Positions 22,082 to 35,300 of a stretch of 64,000 nt of DNA are shown piece by piece (the first letter of the stretch is position 1; every line of letters starts with the position of its first letter). Origin of the DNA: Fulvia fulva (Eukaryota; Ascomycota; Dothideomycetes; Mycosphaerellales; Mycosphaerellaceae); NCBI RefSeq assembly GCF_020509005.1, contig NC_063018.1, positions 1,674,001 through 1,738,000 of the forward strand, given 5' to 3'. The translations under genes and the position numbers were made by a program. The notes under the pieces were generated by a model. It did not search any database. It worked only from the letters and a program-made list of their open reading frames with translations, and was not told the origin of the DNA.

Positions 22082-25000
22082 GTAGCCCCCCTAAACAAAG
22101 CTAAGTTCCTACGAAGCCGTAGTAGTTCTATATATCGAGGATGTTTAGCTTTAGTACTAGGCCTAGGCCTAATATTATAGTCGATATACTATTAGTAAGC
22201 CCCGTTAAAGAGCTTAGATTCGAAGAACCTACCGATATTAACTTCTAGGCCGTCTACGCGGGCGTAGTATTCTTCGATTACTTGACGATTGAAGATAATA
22301 TGTTAGATAGGTTCCTATAAGGTATCCTACTTAGGGCAACCTTGCTATTCGACTTTATACTTAATCGGCGGTAGTCCTTTAACGTCGTTAGGCTCTACGC
22401 GGATTCCCTAGATCTTACGGACGGTATAGTCGTTAGAAGGTAGGTTAATAGGCTCGTCGACTTCTTTTTTTTCGGGAGGACCTAGTATGTCTTAGTTTTA
22501 GTTCGGGAATAGGTCCTTAGCTAACGGCCGAAGGCGTATAGGATAGAAGACGTCGTAGATCTTTATATTCGTAGGAAGAGCTAGACGGTAGGCGTATAAA
22601 CTAATACGCTCGGTGATCTTAAAAGGACCTAGGTTCTTCTAGTTCAGCTTCTTAGAGGGGCGGTCCGTCTTAATGTTCTTAGAGTTAAGGTAGACTATAT
22701 CGCCTACTTAGTAGTCGGGAGCTAGCTAGCGACGACGATTAGCTTGATCCTCGTAGATTGCTTATACGTATACTATCTCGTCGTGAACTTCTTTATAGAT
22801 CTATAAGAGTATAGTAGCGAACTCGTCTACTACTTACTCGTTTATATCTTCGGTAGGCGGGAGAGGTTCTTCTAGTTCTATACCTATACGAGGGTAGTAA
22901 CCTCTCGTAGTATAGAAGGGAGAGTAGCTAGTAGTCTCCGAGTCCTAGTTACGAGTAGCGAACTCTACCGTAGGGATATACTAAGGCCAATCCTTCTAGT
23001 AGTAGTCGACGAAGTAACGAAGGACCTACTCGAGGATAGCGTTCGTAGTTTCGGTCTAGCCGTCGGTCTATAGCTAAAAACTAGTCGAGAGGTTATACTT
23101 AATACCTAGGATAGTATATAGACGCTTCTAGAAGTACGAGATGAACTAGGTGCCTCTACTAGAGGTAATGCTATCCGGGAGGCCTTAAAAGCGCTAGACA
23201 AATTCGTAGAACAAGCGAGTAGTCTCCTTTACGGTTATACTCTAGTACGGGATTATATACCGGTCCTTAGAGTAACGGTCTACGATTACTAGAAGGGCCT
23301 TTACTTTTACGCCGCTAAAGGTCTTACCGTAAGGAAGATCGGTAATAAAGTCTATCGTAATGTGCTTCTACGGACGATTAGGAGCCGGGAGAGGGTATAA
23401 GAGACCGTAGGGGCGGTAGCGGTTAGCTTTAGCTCTTCGGTAAGTAGCGTAGTTTAGTACGTAGCGGCGGACGTCCTTCTAGGAATACGGCTACTAGTAA
23501 TACCTAGCGAGGAGCTTATAGGTCTTAGCTACGCCTAGGTAACCCCTAGAGGCGGAGTCGTAGACGATTTGAAGAATCTTAGCTCGGATATTAGAGCCTT
23601 CGGGCTACGGTACGTAAAGCTTCTTACGGAAGTAGACGATACCTTCCTAGAGCTCGTACTCGGATAGCGAGAAGCCCGGGAATGTCCTCGCGCTAGATTT
23701 AAGGGCCTAAACTAACTCTTAGGCGTCTAGGTTAGCATCGTACGCTATTCGTACTCGTGCTATAATACCTTCGGGCTACTCCTTATTATTAAATCCCTTA
23801 AAGTCTAATTCGGATAAGCCGTCGGTCGTTACTAAGCCCTCTTTATCGTCGTTTAAGTCCTTAGCGTCCGAGGCGTATTCTTTAGGCTCGGATTCATCGT
23901 CACTCTCGTTAAGGTAGGTAGGAGCGAGTACGAGAGTAGTAAAGGAAGCGGCGAGCGTAGGCTAGCCGTTCGATAGGTACTCTCGAAGCTCGGAAGAGAG
24001 GTTATGCTCTTTGATGACTTGTTACTCTACGATTTGCCGGCCCCCTCTTCGATTAACTAGAGAGTCACTAGGGCGGCGGGTAAGGGCGTCGGCTATCGAG
24101 TTAGCCTTACCGGGCGTATACGAGATTATAAAGTTAAACCGGGAGAGGAACTCGCTCTAGCGGGCCTAGCGACGATTAAGTAGCTTGCTCTTTATAAAGT
24201 AGACGAGGTTCTTATAGTCGGAGCTTACTTAGACGGGCATAGTAGAGCCTTCGAGCTCGGGGCGCTACTCTTCGAAAGCTTTGACGATAGCGAGAAGCTC
24301 CTTATCGTAGATCTCGTAGTTATACTCCGTAGCGTTTATCTTCTTAGAGAGGAAGGCGATAGGTAACTAGGGGGATTTAGGCGAGCGGCGTTATAGTAGG
24401 ACACCGCCTACTACGCCGTCGGATACGTCGGTCTCTATACGGGTCTCTAGTTCGAAATCGAAGTGCTATAGAAGCGGGTTCTTAATAAACTTCGCTTTAA
24501 GTAAGTCAAAAGCCTCCTAGTATTCGTCGGTCTAGGCGAACTTCTTACCCTTACGCGTAAGCTTCGTTAAAGGGCGTACTACGCCCGAGATTACGTAGAT
24601 AAAGCGGCGGTAGAAGTTAGTAAAGCCTAGGAAACCCTAGACCTCTTTAACGTTTGTAGGAGTATCCTATTCGACGATAGCGTCGATCTTCTCTTAGTCT
24701 ATCTTAATACCGTCTACGGTAATAATCAAACTAAGGAACTTGACTTCGGTCTTCTTAAACTCGTACTTGTCTATATCGAGCTATAAGCCGGCGTCTACGA
24801 GCTTCTAAAGGACCTTATAGACGTGCTCGCGGTACTCCTCCTTAGTCTCGCTATAGACTAGGATGTCGTCGATATAGGCAGTGTAGAACTGATCGAGGAA
24901 CTCTTAAAGGATGTCGTTAATAAAGTTCTAGAAGGTACTAGGCCCGTTATAAACGCCGAAGGGCATAACGAGCGACTCGAATAGCCCGTAGCGAGTACGG

Positions 25001-26143
25001 AAGGCTATAAGATACTCGTGTCCTTCTACTATTCGTAACTTGTTAAACGTAGCGATAATATCGAGCTTAGTGAAGTACTTAGCCTTAGAGAGGCGCTCGA
25101 GCGTCTCCTAAATCAACGGTATTAGGTAGCGGTTCTTCTTTATAATAGCGTTTAAACCTCGGTAGTCTACGTAGAAGCGTAGGCTACCGCCGGGCTTCTT
25201 AACGAATATAACGGGACTACTAGCGCTAGAACGGCTCGCTCGAATAAACCCCTTCTTTAGGTTCTCTTCGAGGTATCTCTTAAGGACGATAAGCTCTTCT
25301 CGGGATATAGAATATAGCGGTCCGAACGGTGTCTCTATACCTTCTTCTAGCTTAATCTTATAGTCGTAAGGGCGATAAGGAGGTAGCTTATCTACGGCTT
25401 TAGTATCGAATACGTAGAGGATGTAGTGTACCTAAGGAGGGACCTTCGTAGTAGGGTCGGTAGGTGTACGCTTCTTATCGAGCTTCTCGAGGGCGATGTC
25501 GATATCGCGGAGAGAGGCGGCGAAGACTTAAGCTTTAGGCTACTTAGTAGTAGTAGTAAAGGTAGCGGCGTTTACCTAGAAGATCTTAGTATACTTAGGA
25601 CCGCGCTAAGGCGGCGGAGAGCGGAGGTGCCGGAGGAACTTCTAGAGGGAAGCTAATAGTAAGGGAAGTCTAGTCGATAATAGGTCGGTGTCGTGTAAAC
25701 TAGGGGAGGCCGAGGATAAACTTCTAATACGGTAGGGACGTAAGGAAGCTAGTGATCGACATACGCTTGCCTCCGAGGGTAATTAACGTGTATATAACAT
25801 AAGTAATCTTACTAGTAGTAGTCTCCGTACCGTTAAAGAGTTTAAGGGTACGAGGGTACTTAGGTTCCTAGGGTTCGAGGTTAAGAGAGGTCGCGAGTTT
25901 ATAGTCTATAAAAGACTCGCCTAGTACGCTAGTGTCTATAAGAGTGAGATTGGAAGAAGAGAGTTTCTTTAAGCCGATATTTACATTCGTAACGAACGGT
26001 TTGTAAGCGTAGTCCTTACCCGTCTCGTCGTATAGGTCTAGCTATACTATATTGATCCTCAACTTCTTTCCTCTCTTCACTTTCGGTAAACGTTATTCTT
26101 AGTCTTTATTGCGTCGATAAGGAAGACCTAGGCTTTTTCCTAC
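22082..26143 (-). pseudogene. Gypsy-E2 pol, RIPed
   Basis: Colinear with the Gypsy-E1 pol: protease, reverse transcriptase, RNase H, integrase, chromodomain. Almost all Gln and Trp codons have become TAG. The gag-pol junction is unchanged in layout: the -1 frame has TAA (where E1 has TGA) just before GGAAAAAGCC and the gag frame closes with TAG at 26128-26130. Confidence 0.88.
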
Positions 26144-27288
26144 TTAGCGGGAGTAGTAGGAGTAGGCTCGATAGCGCCGATAGCGCCGCGAACCGGGTTA
26201 CGGGCGTTACGGGTAGCGAGCTACGGACAGTTAGCTACGATATAGCCTAGACCGCCGTAGTAGGTATAGAGTCCGGCCTAGCGACGGCGAAGCTTCTCTT
26301 CGGAAGTAAGCTTACCGTTAACGAGGCCCTAGACTTAAGGGACGGCGGTACTAGCGCTAAGATCTATAGCGTTACCTATAGAGACGGGAGGGAGAGCCGT
26401 AGGAGCGGCGGCGCCTAGTAGAGTAGCGAAGTGGCTTCCGGGACTACGAGGCTAACGACCTTAAGAACGGGAAGCGAGGAGAGAGGCGGTGTGTTTTATA
26501 TTAGAGTCGAGGCGCTAGTAGGTCTCGACGAGCTTACGGAAGCTTATAGTACCGACGTTATTGTCCTCGAGGGCTCGAAGAAGCTCTACTAATAAACTAC
26601 GGCGGAGAGTGCTCTTCTTAGCCTCTTCGTTATAGCCGGTAAACCCGATATCGCGGTTAAAGGCCGCGAGGTACTCGGCGAAGCTCTTATTCTTCTAGAG
26701 GAGGTTATAGATAGCGTTCTAGGCGGTAGCTCTACGGTCTAGATCACTAAAGGTAGTACGGAGGTCCTATATTAAGGTAAGGACGTCCGGGTAGCCGATA
26801 GTCTACGTAGCGTTATCGATATAGTGTTATACCTAAGCTACGGCGTCTTAATAAAGGAGGGAGAAGACGTACGTAACTTTGTCCTTCTCTTACGGAAAGT
26901 GGTCGGCATTAGCTAATAGCTTAATAGTAAGCTATGTCTTAAATACCTTAAACTTGCTCTTATTACCGTCGAACTCGTCTAGGTCGTTAACCTTCTTAGA
27001 GAAGTACTAGCGGCGGTTATTATCGGCGTACGGGGCGAGGTTCTAGAAGGTATTTATAATACCTTAAAGGTATATTACTTAGTTATTTGCTTGCTCGACC
27101 TACTAGGCGGTCTCGCGGAAAGAGGAGACGGTACGGTTAATAAGAGCGTAGGCGGTATCGGGGTTAGCGTTTACCTAGGTACCGAAGGTAGCGGCGTTTA
27201 AGAAGGGGATATTAGTCTACTCGCTAAAGTGGAATAGAGTGTCCTAGTTATCGAGGTTGACACCTCTATCGGTAGCGTAGTCACCTAT
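26128..27288 (-). pseudogene. Gypsy-E2 gag, RIPed
   Basis: Same length as the E1 gag, without indels, from the position of the E1 start codon (27288-27286, mutated here from ATG to ATA) to TAG at 26128-26130. A TAG at 27175-27177 corresponds exactly to the single TAG in the otherwise clean E1 gag. The zinc knuckle region lies near 26225-26270. Not translatable. Confidence 0.85.
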
Positions 27289-27319
27289 AAGGATAACTCG
27301 AGTAGTTAACGGATTGTTA

Positions 27320-27328
27320 GTCTTTCGT
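27320..27328 (-). promoter_or_regulatory. Gypsy-E2 putative self-priming site
   Basis: On the minus strand ACGAAAGAC, two bases inside the 5' LTR. It is complementary to GTCTTTCGT in that LTR (minus strand 27437-27429). Gypsy-E1 has ACAAAAGAC and GTCTTTTGT at the same places, so pairing is preserved by matching changes. No TGG that would fit a tRNA 3' end is present. Confidence 0.65.
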
Positions 27329-27330
27329 GA

Positions 27331-27849
27331 TGTTAGGGCGAGAGCCTAGCCTATAAGATATAAGGGTAAAAGCGAGAATATAGGTACGAAGTGTAGATAC
27401 AAAGGGTATAGTATAATTGCTATACAAAACGAAAGACGAAGAAAGTAAGAGAGGCCTAGGGAAGGCTAGATATTTATACGCGACCCTCGCGAGTACGTGT
27501 CCCCGTATTAATAGGGCTAATCCGTACAAAGCCGCGCTTAGTAGCTTTGCTTAAAACCTTATTCCAACCTGCCCTACGTTCCAAGTCTTCCACGTGCTTC
27601 TTCTAGAGTCTAGCGTAGTCGCGGGTACTCGCGGGAGTACCGTAAGTTATATAGTTACGAGCCGAAGTAAATCTGTTAAGGTTTAGTAGAGGGGTGAATT
27701 TGGAGGGCTAGGTCCCGTAGTGAATATTACGGGGCATATGATTCTTAGCGCTTATATACTAAGCTAGACTGTTACTTCTTAACGACTTCTAAGTACTCTA
27801 AGGCTCTTCTGTCCCTACCTTCTATACACTCTATAGGGAGACTATAATA
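27331..27849 (-). repeat. Gypsy-E2 right (5') LTR
   Basis: 519 bp, TGTTAGGGCG...CTATAATA. Same length as the left LTR, with scattered C/T differences expected from independent RIP. Confidence 0.9.
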
Positions 27850-30800
27850 TCTACGATCTAGATACCTATAGACACTTCTAGTTTACTATTAAGAATAGGG
27901 ATTAGTAATTGGTATTAGCTTACTTTAATAGCCTACTAAGCTTTATTAACTTTATTAGTCGTAGGTTCGTATACTTCTATAGTAATGACGAGCCCGCTAT
28001 TAGGAAGGTGTTTCGCTTAGTTATTAATAATAACAAGATTAGATAGTACGTAACCGCGGAATACGCGCCTACGTAGGACCTAGTAGAAAGAGCTAGAGCT
28101 CTAATTATTACTATAAGTAGAACTATTCGTATCTACGTACGATTACCGGAAAAGCTTTAGCTAGAATATACTATAGTAGCGGTATATATCCTCTAGCGAT
28201 CCCCTATCTAGTCGAAGGGCTAGAAGACCCTATTCGAATTAGTAACAGGACGAATTCCGAACGTAGGTTATATAGTAGTATATAGCTCCCTTATATACGT
28301 GTTTATCTATAGACTAGATTAGCCTAGTAAGAGTAAGAAACTCTAAGAGAGAGCGCTTATAGGCTACCTTATAGGATACGACTCTACTAATATCTACCGC
28401 GTATAGGACCTATTAAAAGATAGGGTTATACGACTTAAGGACGTCCTCTTTAATAAGACTACGTTCTATAACCTATTACGCCTAATAGTAGGGTATACGA
28501 CCTATATCGAGAACATCGTAATAGCGGAACCGGCTAAAGAGCCTAAACAATACTACGACCTATATATCGCTTATTACGAGCAAGTCATAGTATAGGCCGA
28601 GGGGGTAGAAGAACAGGCTTAGTAGCCGTATACCTAATAACCTCGAGACGCCTACTAAAAGCTCCTTAGGTAAGAACTATACTAGCCGTAACACCGCGAG
28701 TTAGTAATATATAACTAAAAAGACCGGCAAATCGAGTATATAACAGATTACGTAACTTAAGACAATATATAGTAGTTAGTATATAACACTACTAACTACT
28801 ACGACACCCTATAGTAGTAGATAATAGATGCCCTTACTATAGAAGACCGTAAAGAGATTATAGGTAATACGGACCCTAATCGCGAGCTATATCTAGTTAT
28901 ATTTATACTACTAGAAGACGCGTTAATATATAACGCGTCTAATACACTACTCTTCCCCCTAGAGCTAGAGCTCTATATACTAGAGGAGTCTAACTATATA
29001 GTTATAGAGAATAGAAAGCGTCTACGAACGGCCTATATCTACTATATACTATACTAGATTATAGTCGCTAATGTAATCATCGGCTAGATGTCTAGTATAC
29101 GACCTAGAATACGCGCCTATCGCGATAAGAGCGATCGAAGCCCTATACGAAAAGGTAATAGCCCTCTAAGGCGTATTAATACTACTACCTCTATACACCG
29201 CGATGACCTTCCGCCCGAACCTTCTAACTACCGAGCCGCTATAAAACACCGCTTCTCCTAATAGTAGATCGAAGCTATAGCTAAGGAGTTTACTAAAGCC
29301 CTAGTAATAGGTACATTTAGATAGGTAATAAAGGAAGAGAAGGATTAGGATACTTAGTAAGAGGAGGGACTTTAGCTACTACTACCGCTTAAGTAGGTAT
29401 ATAAATATAAACTAGACGAGTACGGTATACTAAAGAGCTCTAAGGCTAGGCTATACGTAAGAGGCGATTTGTAAGGAACATACTTAGACATATACGCCGC
29501 TATACTACTAGTAAGTATATTCCGCCTCTACTATACTATAGCTACGAGCTTCGACCTAGAAGCCGAACAATTCGATATTATTAACGCCTTCCTAAACTCG
29601 GACCTACTATATACTATATATCTATAACCACCTCCTAGAATCGATAGGCTATCCTATAGACACGCCCTTAAGCTAGTTAAGGCCCTCTACGGTCTAAAGG
29701 AGTCCCCTTTATTATAGTATAACTCCCTAACCGAGACGCTAGCCTCCCTTAGACTAGTACCCCTATCGGACTCTAACTATATCTACTATAACAATAAGGT
29801 TATGTTCTTCTTTTACGTTAACAACCTAGTTATACTCTACTACCGTAAGTATAAGGCCTATACTACTAATATTAAGTAGCGGCTACTTACTAAGTACGAG
29901 ATACGCGAGCTCGGTAATCTCTCCTAGTTCCTAGGAATTAAGGTTACGCGCGATAGAAACAAGCGCTTACTATAGCTCTCTTAAGAAGACTATATTAAGA
30001 AGCTAGCCGCTAAATTTAGTATATCTACGAATATACGTAAAACGATAGTACTAGTAGATTAACACCTTAATTAGACCGTTCTAGAGGGTTATTAACCCAC
30101 CTCTATCGCTATCCTTACGTACTAATAACGTATAGGATCCCTTAACTTCGCCGCTATATATACGCGGCCTAATATCGCCTTTTCCTTATCTATACTATCG
30201 TAGTATCCAACTAAGCTAACTAAGACATACCTTAAGCTTACAGATTAGTACTTACGCTATCTCCTAGAGACTAAGAACCTCTGCCTTATATATAGCGCTA
30301 GTAAACACATTACTAGCCTTTATAGCTAACTAGAGCACCTCGGTAGTAACTACAAGTTCTTTAGAGCATCGGACGCGTCCTACGGCATAAATAATAATAG
30401 GACTAGCTTAAATAGCTAGGTCTTTATACTGTTCGGTAGACTAGTAGATTATAAGGTATCTAAACAAATCACTATTACTAAGTCCTTAATAGAGGCTAAG
30501 CTACTCGGGCTTTCGTAAGCCGCCTTAGAGCTTATATAGTAGAAACGAGTCTTCGCTAAGATATACCTTTAGTTTAATTAGCGTACCTACTTATACTACG
30601 ATAATACGTAGACTATCCGCCTTATTAACTAATAAGAGTAAAAGCTTAACACGAAGCTACGCTACGTTAATATCTACTACTACTAGCTCCGATAGCGAGA
30701 CTAGCGCGGAGACATTAAGATTAAGTATCTTAGTACTAACGACATGCCTATAGACGGGCTAACTAAGCTACTTCTACTATAGAAGTACTAGTACTTCGTC

Positions 30801-30893
30801 AAGCTACTTAATATAGCTAAGGAAGGCGTAGACCTACGTACCTTAGTACCCTCTATAGCCGTATTAGGAGGTAACGGGCTAATAGACGCCTAA

Positions 30894-32150
30894 GAAGCCC
30901 GTAGTAGCGGCCTTACCTTATCTCGAAACGAACACCGAACGGCTTTATCTTTACGGACACCTCTCTAGAAGCGCTAGTAGGCGTAAAACACGGCTACTAG
31001 TAGCTACTAATACTATAGATAATAACGAAGCTAGGGCAAAGTATCTACTATTTACCGGTACGGGCCTAGTACTATTATTAATAGGTGTTTCTTAGACTCC
31101 TATTAGCTAATAGCGTAAGGGCGAGAAACACCCCTATTACTAGTAGTAGCGTACGCGCGCGACAAAAGTAGCGCGTCTAATTAGAAACCGAGAAACGCCT
31201 CTAACTTACTACTAGTAATAATACTACTACCTTATTACTATATTATCCGCTACTTTCGCACCTTATATATAGTATACACTTGCCCAAAACAAAAAGGTGT
31301 CACTACCCTAAGGTAATGACCTTTAAAAGTATAGAAAGTAAGGCACCCCGAAGGTACCTTTTTAACTTTCCGATACCGTTACTCCGGTATTATCTATTAG
31401 AGCCCTATTATACCTTATATAGTACAAGCTCTGTCGTAGATAGCCTAGTGTATTGCGCTACTAACTAGTATCTTATACTCCCTAGAGGTAGAGCGAGCTC
31501 TCTTACTATTCGCCGGAGCGAAATAACTTAGTATAGAGTAATTATTAGACAATTTAATAAGTTAAGCGGACGACAATATATGTTTAAGCATACGATAGGA
31601 CTAAGGCTACCCCTAGATTAAACTTAGGACCTCTAATGTTTACCGGTAGGTAAGATAATTGTATACTTAAGTAAAAGTCCGTATAACGGGACTATTACCT
31701 AAGCTATCTCACCGGTAATAGTTATATATTCTAGACTTTATTATATAGGTAATAATAGTAGTAGTGAAAGTAAGGGATAAGGGAAGGGGTATAAAGCTCA
31801 CCTTACTTACCTTACCTTACTTTACTTAGAATAGCTAACTTACCCTTACTATAGTAGTAGTAATACCGAGGGCCTAACGTTACTACTATAGGTAGAGGGG
31901 GTAGTTATAATAGGGTGTACGCGATTATATAGGAATTAGCTTATTCACTCTAGCGTACGAGCTAAGGGGGTGTGTCGCGATCCGAGCGTATATATAGGTA
32001 ACATCCTATTATTAAAACTTAAGGCTACGTACGCTAAGAATTAGGTGACTAATTAGTTACCTATAGCCTCTTTAAGAGCAACACTTATCTATTCTAGATA
32101 GATATATACAATATATAACCTGCTTTTAAAACACCCTATATAAGCCCGTA
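30894..32150. other. RIPed intergenic or element-end sequence, unassigned
   Basis: After the Copia-C stop there is about 1.25 kb without a readable gene. It should hold the Copia-C 3' LTR and the Gypsy-D 3' end, but I could not pair either with a partner copy. Local features: an imperfect inverted repeat around 31080-31135 (GGTGTTTCT with AGAAACACC) and a less RIPed patch with CA and TG at 31265-31330. Confidence 0.4.
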
Positions 32151-35100
32151 TAATAACTTCCTATACTTCTAACGTAATACGTTTGTCCGTCGACTACGCT
32201 TATTCCCTTCGGTAGTTTAACTACGAAGTTAATAGAGATATCCTTTCTAAGTAACTAGCTACTATATAGTCGTAGAAAGCCTATACAATATAAGTACGTA
32301 CCGGGATTTTACCTTTATCTAGATTGTCTTCTAACTCCGGAGAAACGAATAGGCTATAACTACTATATATATTCTTAATATATATTATGCCTCCGACTAG
32401 GACTATATAACGGTTATCGATACGGTACTTTCTTAGTAAGGTGTATAGATCATCTCGTTCTAGCTATTAAACGGCTTCCTTAGCCTCTAGTTACGTATAG
32501 AGTCCTCGAATAGCGGTCGTAAGCGGGGTTATAACAATATTATTATATACCGATAATACTCTAGTAGATAATAGGTTTAGGATACGATCTAGGCCTAGTA
32601 ACACCTAATACTACTATTAGTTTCGTAGATTGTCTAGGTCTCTAGGCTTCGGTAAGTCCTATTAACGTCGGGTTAAGCTATCTAGCTTAGTACCTTAAAC
32701 TCCTAGCCTATAGACGATCTTAAAGAAGAACTACGAGAGAAACTCGGCCTAGCGAGCTTATCTACGGTTCAATTACTTTGTACTTATAAACTATTTAAGG
32801 TTCTTATAATCAGAGTATATAAGCGTCGGCTTGTCCTTAGATTCCGGGTCTAGTAGATTCTTATAATTGTTAGTACCGTATTTGTTTATAGTTAGCTCCG
32901 GTCGCTTAACCTCGAAAGCTTTTATATTAGCTAGGAGCTCCTTATCGTAGATGTCGTAGTTATATTACTAGGGATCTATCTTCTTAGATATATAAGTAAT
33001 AGGATGTAATACTCCTTACTCGTTACCTTATTAGAGTACTACTACTATTACGTAATCTAAGACATCTATTTCTAGAATAGTCTCTCGCCCTAGGTAGAAG
33101 TATTCTAAGGTAGGCGTATCGATAAATACTTACTTTAATAACTCGGACGCCTATTAATATACTAGAGACTAGTCCTATAGGACATTCTTCCTCGTAAGCT
33201 TTGTTATAGACAAGTAGATCTTACTAAAATCCTTAATAAACCTACGGTAGAAGTTAGTAAACCCTATAAACGACAAGATGTCGGTAATATTCGCGGGTAT
33301 AGGCCAATTCTTAACGTATGAAATCATAGCTAGGTCTATCTTAATGCCCTTATTTGTGATAATAATACCTAGATAAGTAGTCTCGTGTCTAAAGAACTCG
33401 TATTTGTTAATATCTAACTAGAGCCCGGCGGTATCTAGCTTTCGTAGAACCTTTAGGATATATTAAATATACTCTTCTCTTCTCTTACTAAAGACAAGTA
33501 CGTTATTAAGGTAATATAACACGAAGTTATCTAGGAACTCCCTTAGTATACTGTTTATAAATGTCTAAAACGTTCCTAGTATATTATATAGTCTAAAAGG
33601 TATAACTACGTACTTAAACTGCCTATATCTAGTAGTAAAGGCCGTTTTCTACTCGTCTCCTACTATAATACGGATACGATTAAATGTAGCGATAACATCT
33701 AGCTTAGTAAACTATTACGCGCTAGTAATACGATCTAAAGTCTCTTTAAATAGTAGAGTCGGGTAGCGACTCTTTGTCGTAAGCGCGTTTAGAGCTCTAT
33801 AGTCTACGTATACTCGTAGCCCTCTACCCGGCTTCTTAACTATTAGAATAGGTACTACTACTAGTAATACGCTTCTCTAAATAAAACCTTTCTTAAGATA
33901 GTCGTCGATCTACTTCTTAATCACCTCGTTCTCTCGTATAGAGAAGGAGTATAGTCTTCGAAATAGCGGTGTCTAACTATTCTTTAGCTTAATCTTATAG
34001 TCTACGCTAGGCCGTCGCGGTAGGACCTTATCTACTTCCTTACGGCTAAATAGCCTAGCTATTTCCCTAAACTCTACTAGTAATAAAGGGATAGGATCCT
34101 AGTCTTTGTCCTTACCGTTTAGAAAACGTTAATAGTCGTTAGCTAGAATAGTAGAGGCGTTAAGTTACCGCTAGGTATAGTTACCCCGGGGCTCCTCCTA
34201 TCTATCTATATTTTCCTAACTATTAGTATCTACTAATATCGCCGCGCTACCTTCTAGTACTAGCTTCGCTCTTATACCGAAAGCCTTTAGTATATACGCG
34301 GATAGCGGGTCTCGCGCGACTTACTTATTAGGATTTTCTTTTAGGTTAAACATCTATATTATATATACTTTATAGCCCTTCCTCCGGCTTATACGCCGAA
34401 GTGCTTCTATATTAATAGGCTTAATATCGATCTCCGGCTCAGTCTCGACCTTTAGTTCTTTCTTCGTTCGACGCGCTAGGCGCTTAAGTGTTTTAATCCT
34501 ATCGGCGGGTAGTAGCTAGCGGACGTAGTAAGACGGTTCCGGTTTATCGTAGGTATCGACGGTATGTCGTATTACTACCTTCGTCGTATACGTCTCCTAT
34601 ACTACCGTAGGTTCGTCTTTATCCTCTACGTAGGGTTTGGCGTAATTAGATAGAGCTTAAGGTCGCGAACTCTCTAGTACTAGTATCTCGGTCTAAAGGA
34701 CGCCTCTTAGTATAGTACCCTTATTATTAATAGACTATACGTATACTAGTTTAGTTCCGAGTATATAGTTCTATCGATAATATAGTAAGAATAGGGTTAT
34801 AGTTCCTAACGTATAGTAGAACATAGGTTAATACTCGTCGTACTAGGGACGGCCGAGGACTATATCGTATTCTAGTAATACGTAGTAGCTAGACCTAGTC
34901 TCTACGTAGTTATCGATCTAAATCTATACCGTTATTCTATAAGTAATAAGGTTACTAGTAGGTCGCCTATCTACTAATATTAGCCCTAACGGATTAGGTA
35001 GCTATATTATATTAAGGTTATTCTTTTACGTAAAGTCGATATTAAAGTACGTAGAGTTAGTACTATTATTATAAAGGGTTTAAGTAGGGATCTTTCTTTT

Positions 35101-35300
35101 TACTATATATAGTATAACTAGATAAGAAGCTATTACCGGATTTTATTTATCTATAGAGTAGTTTATAGCTAGTAGGGAGTATACTAATATACTTAAAACC
35201 TTGCCTCCCTTAGGAGGCCTATGTTTATATTTATACTTTTTCTCGTTTTCTTATAACTCTAACTCGTACGGTCTACTACGTATTACGGTTACGTAGTAGA
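32150..35300 (-). pseudogene. Gypsy-D pol, RIPed
   Basis: On the minus strand, right to left: the reverse transcriptase, with a catalytic box near 33510 read as L-Y-Y-L-N-N-V-L (family form YLDDVL, the Asn residues attributable to C-to-T change); RNase H with Y-D-I-Y-D-K-E-L-L near 32945 and S-D-Y-K-N-L near 32815, then L-N-R-R-Q-A-R-Q-A-E-F-L near 32760; and an incomplete integrase toward 32150. Frame interrupted mainly by TAG. Clearly different from Gypsy-E at the protein level, but the same order of domains. Confidence 0.75.

Larger units (their letters stand above)
21563..27849 (-). mobile_element. Gypsy-E2: full-length RIPed chromovirus-type LTR element
   Basis: 6,287 bp, minus strand, with two 519-bp LTRs and 5-bp duplication TCTAC (21558-21562, 27850-27854). 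It is colinear with the cleaner Gypsy-E1 (39303-45439), with CpA/TpG replaced by TpA through the whole interior. The LTRs are 76 bp longer than those of E1 because of a block near 21832-21907, so E2 is a distinct subfamily rather than just an older copy. Confidence 0.93.
20580..30893 (+). mobile_element. Copia-C LTR retrotransposon, RIPed, split by Gypsy-E2
   Basis: Plus-strand Copia element of a different family from Copia-A/B. The integrase is cut by Gypsy-E2 between 21562 and 27850; after removing that element and one TCTAC the sequence continues. I could not identify the LTRs. The left limit is approximate: 20580-21300 is RIPed and probably gag, but I cannot translate it convincingly. Confidence 0.75.
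21330..30893 (+). pseudogene. Copia-C pol (integrase, reverse transcriptase, RNase H), RIPed
   Basis: Read in two parts, 21330-21562 and 27850-30893, with TAG as former Gln/Trp. Integrase: I-A-I-D-L-V-E-F near 21510 (first Asp), the Glu in L-V-E-R-A-R-A-L near 28085, then F-E-L-V-T-G-R near 28235 and G-Y-D-S-T-N-I-Y-R-V near 28375. Reverse transcriptase: F-D-I-I-N-A-F-L near 29570, A-L-Y-G-L-K-E-S-P near 29690, and the catalytic box read as F-Y-V-N-N near 29815, where Asn may be a RIP product of Asp. RNase H ends with D-M-P-I-D-G-L-T-K near 30740. Stop TAA at 30891-30893. Not expressible. Confidence 0.78.

Noticed and set aside
31280..31468. Small plus-strand ORF of 62 codons in RIPed DNA
   Set aside because: No domain, odd composition, no partner copy; it lies in a less mutated patch where chance ORFs are longer.
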